From Bacteroidales bacterium (GTDB lineage Bacteria; Bacteroidota; Bacteroidia; Bacteroidales; Azobacteroidaceae), in contig JAJBTS010000335.1 in assembly GCA_020860885.1 (NCBI GenBank), forward strand, positions 1 to 10,895: a stretch of 10,895 bases of DNA. Reading direction: 5' to 3'. Each line of letters opens with the position of its first letter. Positions within the stretch are counted from its first letter, which is position 1. Shown here one piece after another: positions 1-7,266 of this stretch. A model generated the notes under the pieces. The model was not told the DNA's origin and ran no database searches. It saw only the letters and a program-made list of their open reading frames with translations. Both the position numbers and the translations under genes were made by a program.

Positions 1-19
1 GTAAGCAGTTAACAATAAG

Positions 20-287
20 CAAGATATTACTTATTCATAGCGATAAATATTGCTACCTTTCCTTAGTACTTATCGCTCCCTTTTTGCGGTAAGTATCACA
101 CCCCCTCCGAGATACTCTTCGCAACCCTCCCGCGGTAAGTATTGCGAAGGGGTCGCGATACTTACCGCGACGAGGTGTTAATACTCTTCGCTAAGCCATC
201 GAGATACTCTTCGCAAAGAGGGGTCAATACTCTTCGCAAAGAAGGGTAGATACTCTCCGCAAAAAGAGGATAATACTAATCACTGTG
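20..287. repeat. 23-bp-period imperfect tandem array
   Basis: This gene-free stretch is an array with an exact 23-bp period. Eleven-base boxes start at 43, 66, 89, 112, 135, 158, 181, 204, 227, 250 and 273, with a poorer one at 20. The best copies read ATACTCTTCGC (112, 181, 204, 227), ATACTCTCCGC (250) and ATACTTACCGC (158). Boxes at 89 and 135 read GTAAGTATCAC and GTAAGTATTGC, which are inverted versions of the ATACTTAC type. The left part therefore alternates in orientation and the right part (158 onward) is all direct. The 12 bases between boxes vary. The array runs up to the stop codon of the PepSY gene. Its function is unknown. It may extend left of the window. Confidence 0.8.
131..169. 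repeat. Long inverted repeat within the 23-bp array
   Basis: The arms 131-146 (CGCGGTAAGTATTGCG) and 154-169 (CGCGATACTTACCGCG) are complementary over 16 positions with one mismatch, around a 7-nt loop. It arises where an inverted box and a direct box of the array face each other. As RNA it would be a stable hairpin. There is no T run on either side, so it is not a standard intrinsic terminator, although it lies downstream of the minus-strand PepSY gene and could protect or end that transcript. Confidence 0.6.
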
Positions 288-314
288 TCACTGGTGACTG
301 GTGACTGATGACTG
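285..314. repeat. GTGACTG short tandem repeats at gene end
   Basis: Near-identical 7-base units follow each other: GTGACTG at 294-300 and 301-307, ATGACTG at 308-314, and a related GTGTCACTG at 285-293. They cover the stop codon and last residues of the PepSY gene, so slippage here would change its C-terminus. Confidence 0.6.
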
Positions 315-1559
315 TTTTTTCCGTCTTTTTCTCTTTGATTTTTTAATCCAGAAATAATATCCGGTTAAAGGAAGGATACCGCCCAATACGGCAGCTATGA
401 AAGTGATTATACGAGTAAACCAGCCGCCCCAATTGCCTACATGGACAGAATATATCCATCCGCGTATCTGGTTGGATTTTTCCTGATCCTTGTACAAGCT
501 AACCTCTGTTATTTTTCCGGTGGATGAATCAAAAGTATAACGATCGGAAGCGCGCTGATTCCCAAACCGGTTGAAAGAGACATTAGCGGAATTATCCGAA
601 ATAGTTATTTTGCTATACTCCGGATTTTCTGTCTTTAATTGTTCGTATACCGGTTGCCAGTAGAAAAAGCGGGGTGGAGATGTTTGAACTGCTTGTTCAA
701 TGTTTACTTCCTGAGGATTACCTGTGGAACGTTCCCTTCTGCCCTCTCTACTTTCTGCCCTCCTTCTTTCCTCTCCCTCTCTCTGTTGTTGACCGGAACG
801 CTCCTGTTCCCGACTCCTCTCTGCAGTGGTATTTCTTCCCTGATTCTGACCGTGTCCGGAAGACTGTTGTTGAAGTTCAACTCCAAAGACTTTATAAAAT
901 CCCGCTCTGTACCAAGGAAAAGACCATGTTAATCCGGTAAGAGCCAAAGCCAGTAAAACAATAGCGATATACATCCCTCCAACCACATGCAGATCGTACC
1001 AGAACCTCCACCAACCTCTATGGAAAGAAATTTTTAATTTCCTCTTCAGAGTTTTAACAGATTTAGGAATCCATAATATTATTCCGGTTATGATAATAAA
1101 AACAAAAAGAAGCGTGCTGACACCTACAATCATTTTCCCCCAGAAAATTCCTCCATCCGGTTTCATAGTATCCAGCAGCCAGCGATGGGTCCTGAACATA
1201 AAAGTAAAAAAAGCAGCCCTTTCAAAACGCGGTTGGACTTCCCCGGTGTAGGGATCCACATATACCGATGCTCTTCTGGGTTTGGAAAGTCCGACTTGAT
1301 AAAGCCTTTCCGGATCCGGAGATATACTGACATTAGTAACAGAAACACTATCCGGTAAAGTTTCCGATACATTCTCCAACAGTTCAACTATGGGTAGAGG
1401 CTTTTCTTTCATTTCCTTCACAAAATACCGGTCCGGATAACAAAGTTCCATGATCTCATTTTCGAAGACTAAAGCAGCTCCGGACAAACAGATAACAGAG
1501 ATCAGAAGCCCGAAGGGTATCGAAAGCCATAAATGCAGTTTATGAAATATTTTTTTCAT
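288..1559 (-). CDS. PepSY-associated TM helix protein (putative periplasm-facing ferric reductase)
   Basis: This is an inner-membrane protein of the PepSY_TM type (PiuB/FpvG-like). Relatives in iron-uptake loci are thought to reduce or strip iron from ferric siderophores on the periplasmic side. From the Met at 1559 it is 423 residues. Four membrane segments lie at roughly 10-33, 143-165, 192-214 and 383-405. Histidines near the helices could bind heme or metal: H6 and H9 in HKLHLWLS, H125, H180, H191 and H373. A Q/R/E-rich low-complexity stretch (about 230-282) sits in the large loop and is odd for the family. An upstream in-frame ATG at 1595 lies inside a hairpin, so the 1559 start is preferred. 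It is the third gene of an operon behind the DUF4374 lipoprotein and TonB receptor, the same order I recall for xusABC. The C-terminus (SSVTSHQ) is encoded by GTGACTG-type short repeats at 288-314. Confidence 0.85.
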   Translation of the reverse strand: MKKIFHKLHLWLSIPFGLLISVICLSGAALVFENEIMELCYPDRYFVKEMKEKPLPIVELLENVSETLPDSVSVTNVSISPDPERLYQVGLSKPRRASVYVDPYTGEVQPRFERAAFFTFMFRTHRWLLDTMKPDGGIFWGKMIVGVSTLLFVFIIITGIILWIPKSVKTLKRKLKISFHRGWWRFWYDLHVVGGMYIAIVLLALALTGLTWSFPWYRAGFYKVFGVELQQQSSGHGQNQGRNTTAERSREQERSGQQQREGEERRRAESREGRRERSTGNPQEVNIEQAVQTSPPRFFYWQPVYEQLKTENPEYSKITISDNSANVSFNRFGNQRASDRYTFDSSTGKITEVSLYKDQEKSNQIRGWIYSVHVGNWGGWFTRIITFIAAVLGGILPLTGYYFWIKKSKRKRRKKQSSVTSHQ

Positions 1560-1568
1560 TTTACTTTT

Positions 1569-1601
1569 AAAAAAGGGATGAGCCAAACGACACATCCCTT
1601 T
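1569..1601 (-). terminator. Intrinsic terminator-like hairpin between lipoprotein and PepSY genes
   Basis: The arms AAAGGGATG (1572-1580) and CATCCCTTT (1593-1601) pair perfectly over 9 bp with a 12-nt loop. On the minus strand the stem is followed by a run of six T (1574-1569). It sits in the 63-nt gap after the DUF4374 gene and before the PepSY start at 1559. It could terminate or partly attenuate the operon transcript, lowering PepSY expression relative to the receptor and lipoprotein. Confidence 0.65.
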
Positions 1602-1622
1602 GGATAAATGTTATGTTTATTA

Positions 1623-2984
1623 TTAGTAATTACGCAATTTACCAATTGCACTTATACTATTCGAAGTTATTGTAATACCTCTTGTTGCCGTAGCAGTAGC
1701 CGGATCAATAATATATATGGTAGGCTGTGCCCCATCGGTTGTTACAACCGGCATATAAGCCCGTCCATTTTCAAAGTACGGAGAACTACCAAAGCTGGTA
1801 ATCACGCCTTTGCTGGGAAGACCTGCATCTACCCATTGGAAATCTTTCGTTGCGGCTTTAAAAATAGCCAGTCTTCTGGTATCTGCATTAGATGTACTCT
1901 CATAATCCTGCTGTGCATACATTTGTAACAAATAATAATCTTCAGAAATATGCCATACTTTGAATAGAGGGTAACCTCCAGACACTTCTTCAATATTACA
2001 GTAATAATCCTGATCAAACTCTTCAGTTCCAGCATTTATACGTACTACTCCGGAAGGTTTATCTGTTTTTTGCGCCCCTTCATACGTTCTTGCGTTACTT
2101 GCGGAGAAAACATATACATTTCCTGTTGCATCAGGAACAATGGTCTGATAAAATTGGGATCTGTAACGAGAAGTTGCAAAACTAATACGGTCGTCTTTAA
2201 TTATTTTCGGATTCTCGAAATCAGTACCATTGTAGATGGCTACCCACACTTTATTCGGATGCAAAGTGGCGGAAATCACACCATCTTCCGTGATAAAACC
2301 AGTTTCAATATCTTCATGACCTTTCCAGATACCATATTTACTATATCCCTGAGGACAAAGAGCCGTAAACAGTTTACCATTTACATCTACAATTCCGGAA
2401 ACCGTATAATACTCGCCGTTGTCATCTACCATATTTTCTGTTACAACAGTCTTGGTAGCTAACGTCTGAGCTTCCACATCCAGATAAGTAAAAGTTACTC
2501 CATATTTCGGATATTCTCTTCCTGTATCTTCGGCATCGAAATTATCGGTTGCTCCCGAAGCCGCTGTAATTATATATTTACCAAAAGGACCATACGTAGT
2601 AAAGCGATTTCTTATTTCAAAAAGGATATCACGTTCCTTTAATTTTCCCTGGTCATTTAATTCATAGGATGAACCTGTACCTGCACTACCCTGATTGTAC
2701 ATTAAACGATAAGCATACTTATTGCTGTGAAAGACCCAGGCTGTTGAGGATTCAGCTTCAATACCCGCACCCTCAATAGTAAGATTATCCGTATCCAGAT
2801 TATCTGTTTGCAACAAATACACAGCTTCTTTACTTGCTGCAGCAATTACATATTGTTCTACTTCTATTTTATCATCACCATTACCGTCATTGCCTCCCCC
2901 CAATTCATCGTCATCATCACAGGCAGTAAATACTGAGATAAATACACATGCCATTAAAAAAGCGAATAAATTTTTCTTTTTCAT
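1623..2984 (-). CDS. DUF4374 domain lipoprotein (putative siderophore-binding, surface-exposed)
   Basis: A 453-residue lipoprotein. The N-terminus has a basic start (MKKKN), a hydrophobic core and a lipobox ending FTAC, with Cys22 as the lipid site. Right after it comes DDDDELGGG, an acidic tract like the lipoprotein export signal that sends Bacteroidota lipoproteins to the cell surface. The rest is beta-rich with repeated patterns such as YIITAASG and YLLQMYAQ, as expected for a propeller-like DUF4374 protein. From memory, XusB of B. thetaiotaomicron is such a protein and binds ferric enterobactin outside the cell. Here it lies 43 nt downstream of the TonB receptor and upstream of a PepSY membrane protein, the same arrangement. 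The family call rests on overall resemblance and context; ligand identity is inferred. Confidence 0.8.
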   Translation of the reverse strand: MKKKNLFAFLMACVFISVFTACDDDDELGGGNDGNGDDKIEVEQYVIAAASKEAVYLLQTDNLDTDNLTIEGAGIEAESSTAWVFHSNKYAYRLMYNQGSAGTGSSYELNDQGKLKERDILFEIRNRFTTYGPFGKYIITAASGATDNFDAEDTGREYPKYGVTFTYLDVEAQTLATKTVVTENMVDDNGEYYTVSGIVDVNGKLFTALCPQGYSKYGIWKGHEDIETGFITEDGVISATLHPNKVWVAIYNGTDFENPKIIKDDRISFATSRYRSQFYQTIVPDATGNVYVFSASNARTYEGAQKTDKPSGVVRINAGTEEFDQDYYCNIEEVSGGYPLFKVWHISEDYYLLQMYAQQDYESTSNADTRRLAIFKAATKDFQWVDAGLPSKGVITSFGSSPYFENGRAYMPVVTTDGAQPTIYIIDPATATATRGITITSNSISAIGKLRNY

Positions 2985-3019
2985 TTCTTATTATTTAATT
3001 GTTGTATGTAATTTTCATA

Positions 3020-3038
3020 TTGGAAGATCATCTTCCAA
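3020..3038 (-). repeat. Perfect palindrome over receptor stop codon
   Basis: TTGGAAGATCATCTTCCAA has 9-bp arms around one central base and covers the TGA stop of the TonB receptor (3028-3030). As RNA it would form a 7-bp stem with a 5-nt loop. No T run follows on the minus strand, so it is more likely a processing or stability element between the receptor and lipoprotein cistrons, or incidental, than a terminator. Confidence 0.45.
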
Positions 3039-5484
3039 AGAAATATCTTACTTTTCCATAAAATGCTCTTCCCGGTTTCTCAAGACTAAAATTATCATAC
3101 AGTCTTTCATCCGTGAAGTTCCGGCATTCCAAAGAAAAGTTATAACGACCATTTTTAACACTATACGTCAAACTAATATCGTGCGAGAATTGGTCGGGCA
3201 CTCTCATTTTCGTTTCTTTGTCTCCATTCTTTTCTATAAAAAGCGGAAATTCATGTACATACAAATTACCGTAAGTTATAGTAAGGATATTGCCTTTACC
3301 CATGAAATCGTGAAAATAATAAGAGGCATCCATATTGGAGAAAAAATAAGGTATGTTTGGAATACGAGCTTTATAAGCTTCGTTAATCTTCTGTGATTGA
3401 TTTGCATCAAATTCTTCGTCGTCACGAATGTTCTGACTTGTAATATTTCCTCCGATAGAAAGTTTATTAGAATAATTATACCTCACTTCCGAACTGAAAC
3501 CTACAGTCCTAACTTTTCCATAATTTTCATGAGAAGCATAATACTTTCCTCCGCTATAGGAATCCGTCGTACGACGAATATAATCTTTGGTATAACGATA
3601 GAGGAATGCTCCTTCTATATAAATAGAATGGTTATTATTAATCGTTTTCGAATACGACAAATTAACATTCATATTGTTGCTACTCTCCGGTTTTAATCCC
3701 ACAGCACCCAACTCCATATCATCGTCGCCGAACAATTCTTCCGAAGTAGGCAGGCGGTAAGCTTTTTCATACGAAAGTTTCGCCTGAAAATCTTTTAAGA
3801 AGAAATAAGTTCCGGCAACTCCATAGCCCCAGTTACCCACTTCTTCAGAAAATAGGATATAATTATAGCTACTCGCACTTTCCCGCCTGGGACCATTGTT
3901 GTATTGATTGTAGTATTTACCAAAGGCAGATACATTCCAGATTTGATTATAATTAAACAAATAAGAAAGTCCGGTAATATTCTTTCTGGATGTTTTATCG
4001 TATGTACTGGTGTGGGAAGAAGTCTCGGAATTTCCCCGTGTGGAACGGTTATTAGCCGTTAAAACATGATTCAAGGTAAAACTATGCATCTCACTTAACC
4101 AATACTGAGCATTGAAAGTAGTATTCCAGTTATCAGCATCATTCTTAGAATTTTGGTAGCTCTGTTCTCCCAAACTTCCATTATTATATATAGATTCCCC
4201 CCGCCAATTAAAAGAATAAGCAGATGTATCTACGTTATGAGTCATATTACGATTGTAATTCGCAGTAAGAGTTACATTCAGCCCATCTGTAAACAGATTT
4301 CTCTTTTTATAGACCAAAGAAGGCATTATGGAATATCCGTTTCGACTTTTTTCTCCGAAAACAATCTCCTGCCGTACTCCGTTCTGTATCTCCTTATCGT
4401 ATTGAGATAAATTAATCCCCAGCATCAGACGATCGGCAAAACTCTTACCGACAAGCCCCACTTTGAATATCACTGTTTCGTTGTGATAATTGTCATGAAA
4501 ACGCTTTACCTTTTCAATGGTCGACTTACTTATTGCTCCGGTTTCCAGATCTTTAACCGGAGTATGTATCCAGTAATTATTATCCGAATAGTTCTGATAA
4601 GCGTTTAATTCAAAAAATAAACCTTGTTTCGTAGTATGGCCTACATTGACATAAGACCTGTGAGTATTGAACGAACCAAAAGAATAAGAAGCATCTACAA
4701 AAGTCCGCTGCCCTTTTCCTGCAGTAACGATATTCACGACACCCCCTATAGCATCCGCCCCGAAACCGACAGGAACAACTCCTCTATACACTTCTATGCG
4801 ATCCGCATAATTGATAGGGATATTATTAATTCCAAACGATGCCCCCACGCCTTCCTGAGGAACTCCATCAATAAAAAACTTAACGTGCTTGCCACTAAAT
4901 CCATCCAAAGAAAAACGCATATCCGAACCGACACCACCCGCTTCACGAAGTTTTACGCCGGGTACTTTAGCTAAAGTGCCTGCCAGATCGAGTGTCGTAT
5001 TGTGTAAACTTTTCGCATCAATAGCAATGACATTAAAAGCAGATTCTTTTACTTGTTTTACTGCATTTGTCTGAACTACAACTTCTTTTAAATTTGTCTC
5101 CAATGGAGTAAGCTCCAAATCCAAAATTTCCTCTTTTCCTATTGTAAGTACAACAGGAGTCTCGATTTTCTTATATCCTATAGAAGATACCACCAAAGTG
5201 TACTTTCCTTCAGGAGCATTAATCAGATAAATCCCTTCGGAGTTAGTAGAAGATCCATATTCTGTATCTTTCAGATAAACGGTTGCATAATCTACAGCTT
5301 TCTGATCCGGCGTAATTACTTTTCCCGTTATTTTCGCTTTAGGTGATGAATAAGCAGAGAGTGTACAAGTCAGTAATAAAATAAGTATACCTGCTTTTTG
5401 AAAAAGTGTTTTCAATTGTTTGTATTTAAATTTTAACCTAAATTTTTGAAATGCAAAATTCCACAAAAAATAAGTGGAGTACAA
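3028..5484 (-). CDS. TonB-dependent outer-membrane receptor with CarboxypepD_reg-like domain (XusA-type)
   Basis: An outer-membrane gated channel, probably for an iron-siderophore complex. In the 818-residue frame, a signal peptide-like core (AGILILLLTCTLSAYSS) ends near residue 47. A carboxypeptidase-regulatory-like domain covers about 50-127 (KITGKVIT...SIGYKK). A TonB-box-like KEVVVQTN is at 133-140. The plug covers about 143-258, with FFIDGVPQ and the conserved IEVYRGVVPVGFGADAIGG. The beta barrel runs to the C-terminal RAFYGKVRYFFGR. The only upstream ATG (5484) adds 23 unusual residues before the signal peptide. A TTG at 5415 would give MKTLFQKAGILI..., a textbook signal peptide, and may be the true start (795 aa). 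No SusD partner follows; instead come DUF4374 and PepSY genes, which points to siderophore or metal rather than glycan uptake. Confidence 0.92.
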   Translation of the reverse strand: MYSTYFLWNFAFQKFRLKFKYKQLKTLFQKAGILILLLTCTLSAYSSPKAKITGKVITPDQKAVDYATVYLKDTEYGSSTNSEGIYLINAPEGKYTLVVSSIGYKKIETPVVLTIGKEEILDLELTPLETNLKEVVVQTNAVKQVKESAFNVIAIDAKSLHNTTLDLAGTLAKVPGVKLREAGGVGSDMRFSLDGFSGKHVKFFIDGVPQEGVGASFGINNIPINYADRIEVYRGVVPVGFGADAIGGVVNIVTAGKGQRTFVDASYSFGSFNTHRSYVNVGHTTKQGLFFELNAYQNYSDNNYWIHTPVKDLETGAISKSTIEKVKRFHDNYHNETVIFKVGLVGKSFADRLMLGINLSQYDKEIQNGVRQEIVFGEKSRNGYSIMPSLVYKKRNLFTDGLNVTLTANYNRNMTHNVDTSAYSFNWRGESIYNNGSLGEQSYQNSKNDADNWNTTFNAQYWLSEMHSFTLNHVLTANNRSTRGNSETSSHTSTYDKTSRKNITGLSYLFNYNQIWNVSAFGKYYNQYNNGPRRESASSYNYILFSEEVGNWGYGVAGTYFFLKDFQAKLSYEKAYRLPTSEELFGDDDMELGAVGLKPESSNNMNVNLSYSKTINNNHSIYIEGAFLYRYTKDYIRRTTDSYSGGKYYASHENYGKVRTVGFSSEVRYNYSNKLSIGGNITSQNIRDDEEFDANQSQKINEAYKARIPNIPYFFSNMDASYYFHDFMGKGNILTITYGNLYVHEFPLFIEKNGDKETKMRVPDQFSHDISLTYSVKNGRYNFSLECRNFTDERLYDNFSLEKPGRAFYGKVRYFFGR
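5413..5415 (-). promoter_or_regulatory. Probable alternative TTG start codon of the TonB receptor
   Basis: Reading from this TTG gives MKTLFQKAGILILLLTCTLS, a normal basic-then-hydrophobic signal peptide. The extension back to the ATG at 5484 (MYSTYFLWNFAFQKF...) contains aromatic and basic residues not usual ahead of a signal sequence. No other ATG exists until the plug domain. Confidence 0.45.
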
Positions 5485-5661
5485 TCCCCTATTTTAGGTA
5501 AATACACCCTCCTTTCTAGCTAATGTTAATGAGTTTTATGGAATTTTGACTCCTAAAAGTTCAATTCTGGTTCTGGCTTGTGGTCGGTTTTTCAACCCGT
5601 ACAACCCTACCCAAAAAAACAGGAATCTATATTTTAATATCTCACCTCATTGAAAATTAAT

Positions 5662-5701
5662 AAAAGAGCCATTCACATTATGCATATTGAACGGCTCTTT
5701 T
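5662..5701. terminator. Strong bidirectional hairpin between divergent genes
   Basis: AAAAGAGCC (5662-5670) pairs with GGCTCTTTT (5693-5701). The stem extends inward through ATTCA/TGAAC with one mismatch. T-rich sequence ends the stem on both strands. It is terminator-like, yet lies between the start of the minus-strand TonB receptor and the start of the plus-strand 126-residue protein, where no flanking gene ends. It may end a short untranslated RNA, or insulate the two divergent promoters. Confidence 0.6.
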
Positions 5702-5704
5702 CCC

Positions 5705-5712
5705 TATATTTG
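5705..5712 (+). promoter_or_regulatory. Bacteroidota promoter -7 element
   Basis: TATATTTG is an exact match to the TAnnTTTG consensus of the Bacteroidota primary sigma factor. A TTG at 5687-5689 could serve as the -33 element, though the 15-nt spacing is shorter than usual. Transcription would begin near 5719, just ahead of the ATG at 5738, and downstream of the hairpin at 5662-5701. Confidence 0.55.
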
Positions 5713-5733
5713 CTATAGATTTTAAAATCATAG
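5713..5733. promoter_or_regulatory. Palindrome at the transcription start, possible operator
   Basis: GATTTTAAAATC (5718-5729) is a perfect 12-bp palindrome, extended by flanking CTAT and ATAG with one bulged A. It overlaps the predicted start of transcription of the 5738 gene and ends five bases before its ATG. Its position suits a repressor site, but AT-rich palindromes occur by chance. Confidence 0.3.
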
Positions 5734-5737
5734 TGTT

Positions 5738-6118
5738 ATGAAACGTTGGCAGAAAATAATCTTTATCGTTATTACGGTTTTATTAATGACAATCGGATAT
5801 TTGTATTGGATGCACACTACTTTTATCGACCGTAGAATTAAGAAGGGAAATGAACTGGTAGAGATTATAGAACAATTCCGCATTGAACATAACCGCTTGC
5901 CTTTTAATCTTGAGGAGTGCGGTATCTCTGCCAGTGGAGACAATTATTGGGGGAACAGCTATAAGGATGTTACATTTTATTATACTCTTGGTTCCGATAA
6001 ACAAGAGTACATACTGGAATTTTTCATTGATTGGGAAAATAATATGGGTTATTTGTCGAAAGAAAAACTATGGACAGATAAATACATCGTAGATAACGAC
6101 GATTGCTATTTGAAATAG
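5738..6118 (+). CDS. Hypothetical membrane-anchored small protein
   Basis: A 126-residue protein that I do not recognise as a named family. It starts MKRWQKIIF, with one hydrophobic helix at about 6-25, and the remainder most likely lies outside the cytoplasm. After the anchor comes a helical stretch, KKGNELVEIIEQFRIEHNRLP (given here only as its pattern: about residues 35-55), followed by an E-E-C-G-I turn and a beta-rich tail with many aromatics and acidic residues. The helix-then-NRLP pattern is loosely like small pseudopilin-type proteins, but there is no prepilin peptidase site at the N-terminus. Two cysteines (in EECGI and DDCYLK) could form a disulfide. It is the only plus-strand gene here, has its own promoter, and is convergent with rnfD 43 nt downstream. 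Function unknown. Confidence 0.75.
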   Translation: MKRWQKIIFIVITVLLMTIGYLYWMHTTFIDRRIKKGNELVEIIEQFRIEHNRLPFNLEECGISASGDNYWGNSYKDVTFYYTLGSDKQEYILEFFIDWENNMGYLSKEKLWTDKYIVDNDDCYLK

Positions 6119-6161
6119 CCAACGGCATAACTGTTCATATCATCGTATATTATATTATTAT

Positions 6162-7262
6162 TTATTGCAAGTTCCTTTTTATCTTTCTTAATTTCCCCCA
6201 GGGATCATTTTCATTGGATAAAACAAAACGTACTATAGTATAAAGTGCATAGAATAACATTACATACAACATTCCTTCCGCATGATGCAGCCAGAGTATC
6301 GCAAAGGTTGCCGCTATTATTCCTATTGTCAGCAATACCGCTTGTACTGCTCTTTTTCCCCAGTTTACATCTTTCCCCCATGTCCGTGGACGGAAGATCC
6401 AGTTAATGGGAATTACAAAAGCATTCAGGAGTAGGATTACATAAGAGAGATATCCCCGGGTAGCACCAAAGAGAAGGCACAAAAGCGCCACTACTCCGAC
6501 CATAGCCCCGAAATAAATTTTTCCCGCATGAGTGGAGGAGCTGGTCGGCATGTCGGTAGCCATATATATTGTACCCAACAGTACTCCTCCGATGTTAAAC
6601 AAAATATTGTGATCCCGGAAGAAAAAAAGCATAAGAGAAAAAGATATCCACAGGGCTAAAGGGATGTGCCAGGATATTCGTCTTCGCAGTAAAAGATACA
6701 ATCCTCCTATTACCAGGAGCAAAGGGGAATACTCTCCCATTGCACCGATCGGATGAAAAACCAAGGAATCCCAGAATTCATTATTAAAAACATTTAGTTC
6801 TCCGCCCCGGACATATTCCGGATTATTAAAGATAGCCGATGAATTCATGACAGCAGGAAAAAGAACCACCATAAATTCCCGTCCTATAAGCGCAGGATTA
6901 AAGGTATTACGACCCAGACCTCCCCATAACATTTTCCCGAAAACGACCGCAAAAAAAGCGCCTACGGCAACTATGGGAAGAGGAGTAAAAGGGCCTATAG
7001 TCAAAGCCAGAAGAATACCTGTTACAATAGCTGAACCATCTCCTAATGAAGATGTGGATTTCCGAAAGATAAGATCAAATAAATATTCGGCCAGCAAAGC
7101 AGTTCCTACCGAAACCAGGATAACGACCAGCGGAGCAAAGCCAAAAGCCAGCCACGTGATCAGTATAGAAGGAAGAAGAGCTATCATCACATCACTCATT
7201 ACGAGCGTTGTCGAATCATTCTTCCTGATAAACGGATTGTATTGTTTTCTAATGAGTTGCAT
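6162..7262 (-). CDS. rnfD: RnfD-like membrane subunit lacking the flavin-threonine loop
   Basis: A 366-residue multi-pass membrane protein of the RnfD/NqrB family. Family landmarks are in order: LGDGSAIVTGILLA (73-86), GGLGRNTFNPALIGR (114-128), ISWHIP (196-201), MATDMPTSSSTHAGK (234-248), FGATRG (265-270) and RPR (291-293). In ordinary RnfD the outer loop after FNPA carries a [ST]GAT-type motif whose Thr binds FMN covalently. Here that loop (about 136-170, ...FPAVMNSSAIFNNPEY...) is short and has no such motif. After RPR, where RnfD normally ends, about 70 more residues follow with two further hydrophobic helices (307-325, 330-349). It starts 4 nt after rnfC. It would form the membrane path between RnfC and the extracytoplasmic side. 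The family call is firm; whether it carries any flavin, and whether it moves ions, is open. Confidence 0.88.
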   Translation of the reverse strand: MQLIRKQYNPFIRKNDSTTLVMSDVMIALLPSILITWLAFGFAPLVVILVSVGTALLAEYLFDLIFRKSTSSLGDGSAIVTGILLALTIGPFTPLPIVAVGAFFAVVFGKMLWGGLGRNTFNPALIGREFMVVLFPAVMNSSAIFNNPEYVRGGELNVFNNEFWDSLVFHPIGAMGEYSPLLLVIGGLYLLLRRRISWHIPLALWISFSLMLFFFRDHNILFNIGGVLLGTIYMATDMPTSSSTHAGKIYFGAMVGVVALLCLLFGATRGYLSYVILLLNAFVIPINWIFRPRTWGKDVNWGKRAVQAVLLTIGIIAATFAILWLHHAEGMLYVMLFYALYTIVRFVLSNENDPWGKLRKIKRNLQ

Positions 7263-7266
7263 CCTT

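Noticed and set aside
20..287. CRISPR array from regular repeats
   Set aside because: The boxes are only about 11 bp, diverged and partly inverted, with 12-bp intervals. No cas genes are present. The period is too short for a CRISPR.
639..932. Plus-strand reading frames opposite the PepSY low-complexity region
   Set aside because: They are explained as shadows of the biased Q/R/E codons on the minus strand and have no protein features of their own.
1560..1595. Upstream ATG at 1595 as start of the PepSY protein
   Set aside because: It lies within the terminator-like stem (CATCCCTTT arm), and the added residues MCRLAHPFFKSK precede a normal MKKIFHKLHLW start.
2890..3396. 168-codon plus-strand frame spanning the lipoprotein and receptor ends
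   Set aside because: It is antisense to two well-supported genes and its translation shows no recognisable domain.
5485..5661. Riboswitch (cobalamin or other) upstream of the TonB receptor
   Set aside because: I could not find the conserved core boxes of a known riboswitch; only short hairpins such as GGTTGAAAAACC are present.
6453..6464. FGAT in RnfD (residues 265-268) as a flavin attachment site
   Set aside because: It aligns with the FGGYP-type membrane segment of ordinary RnfD proteins, not with the outer-loop [ST]GAT motif, and lacks the surrounding D and S/T residues.
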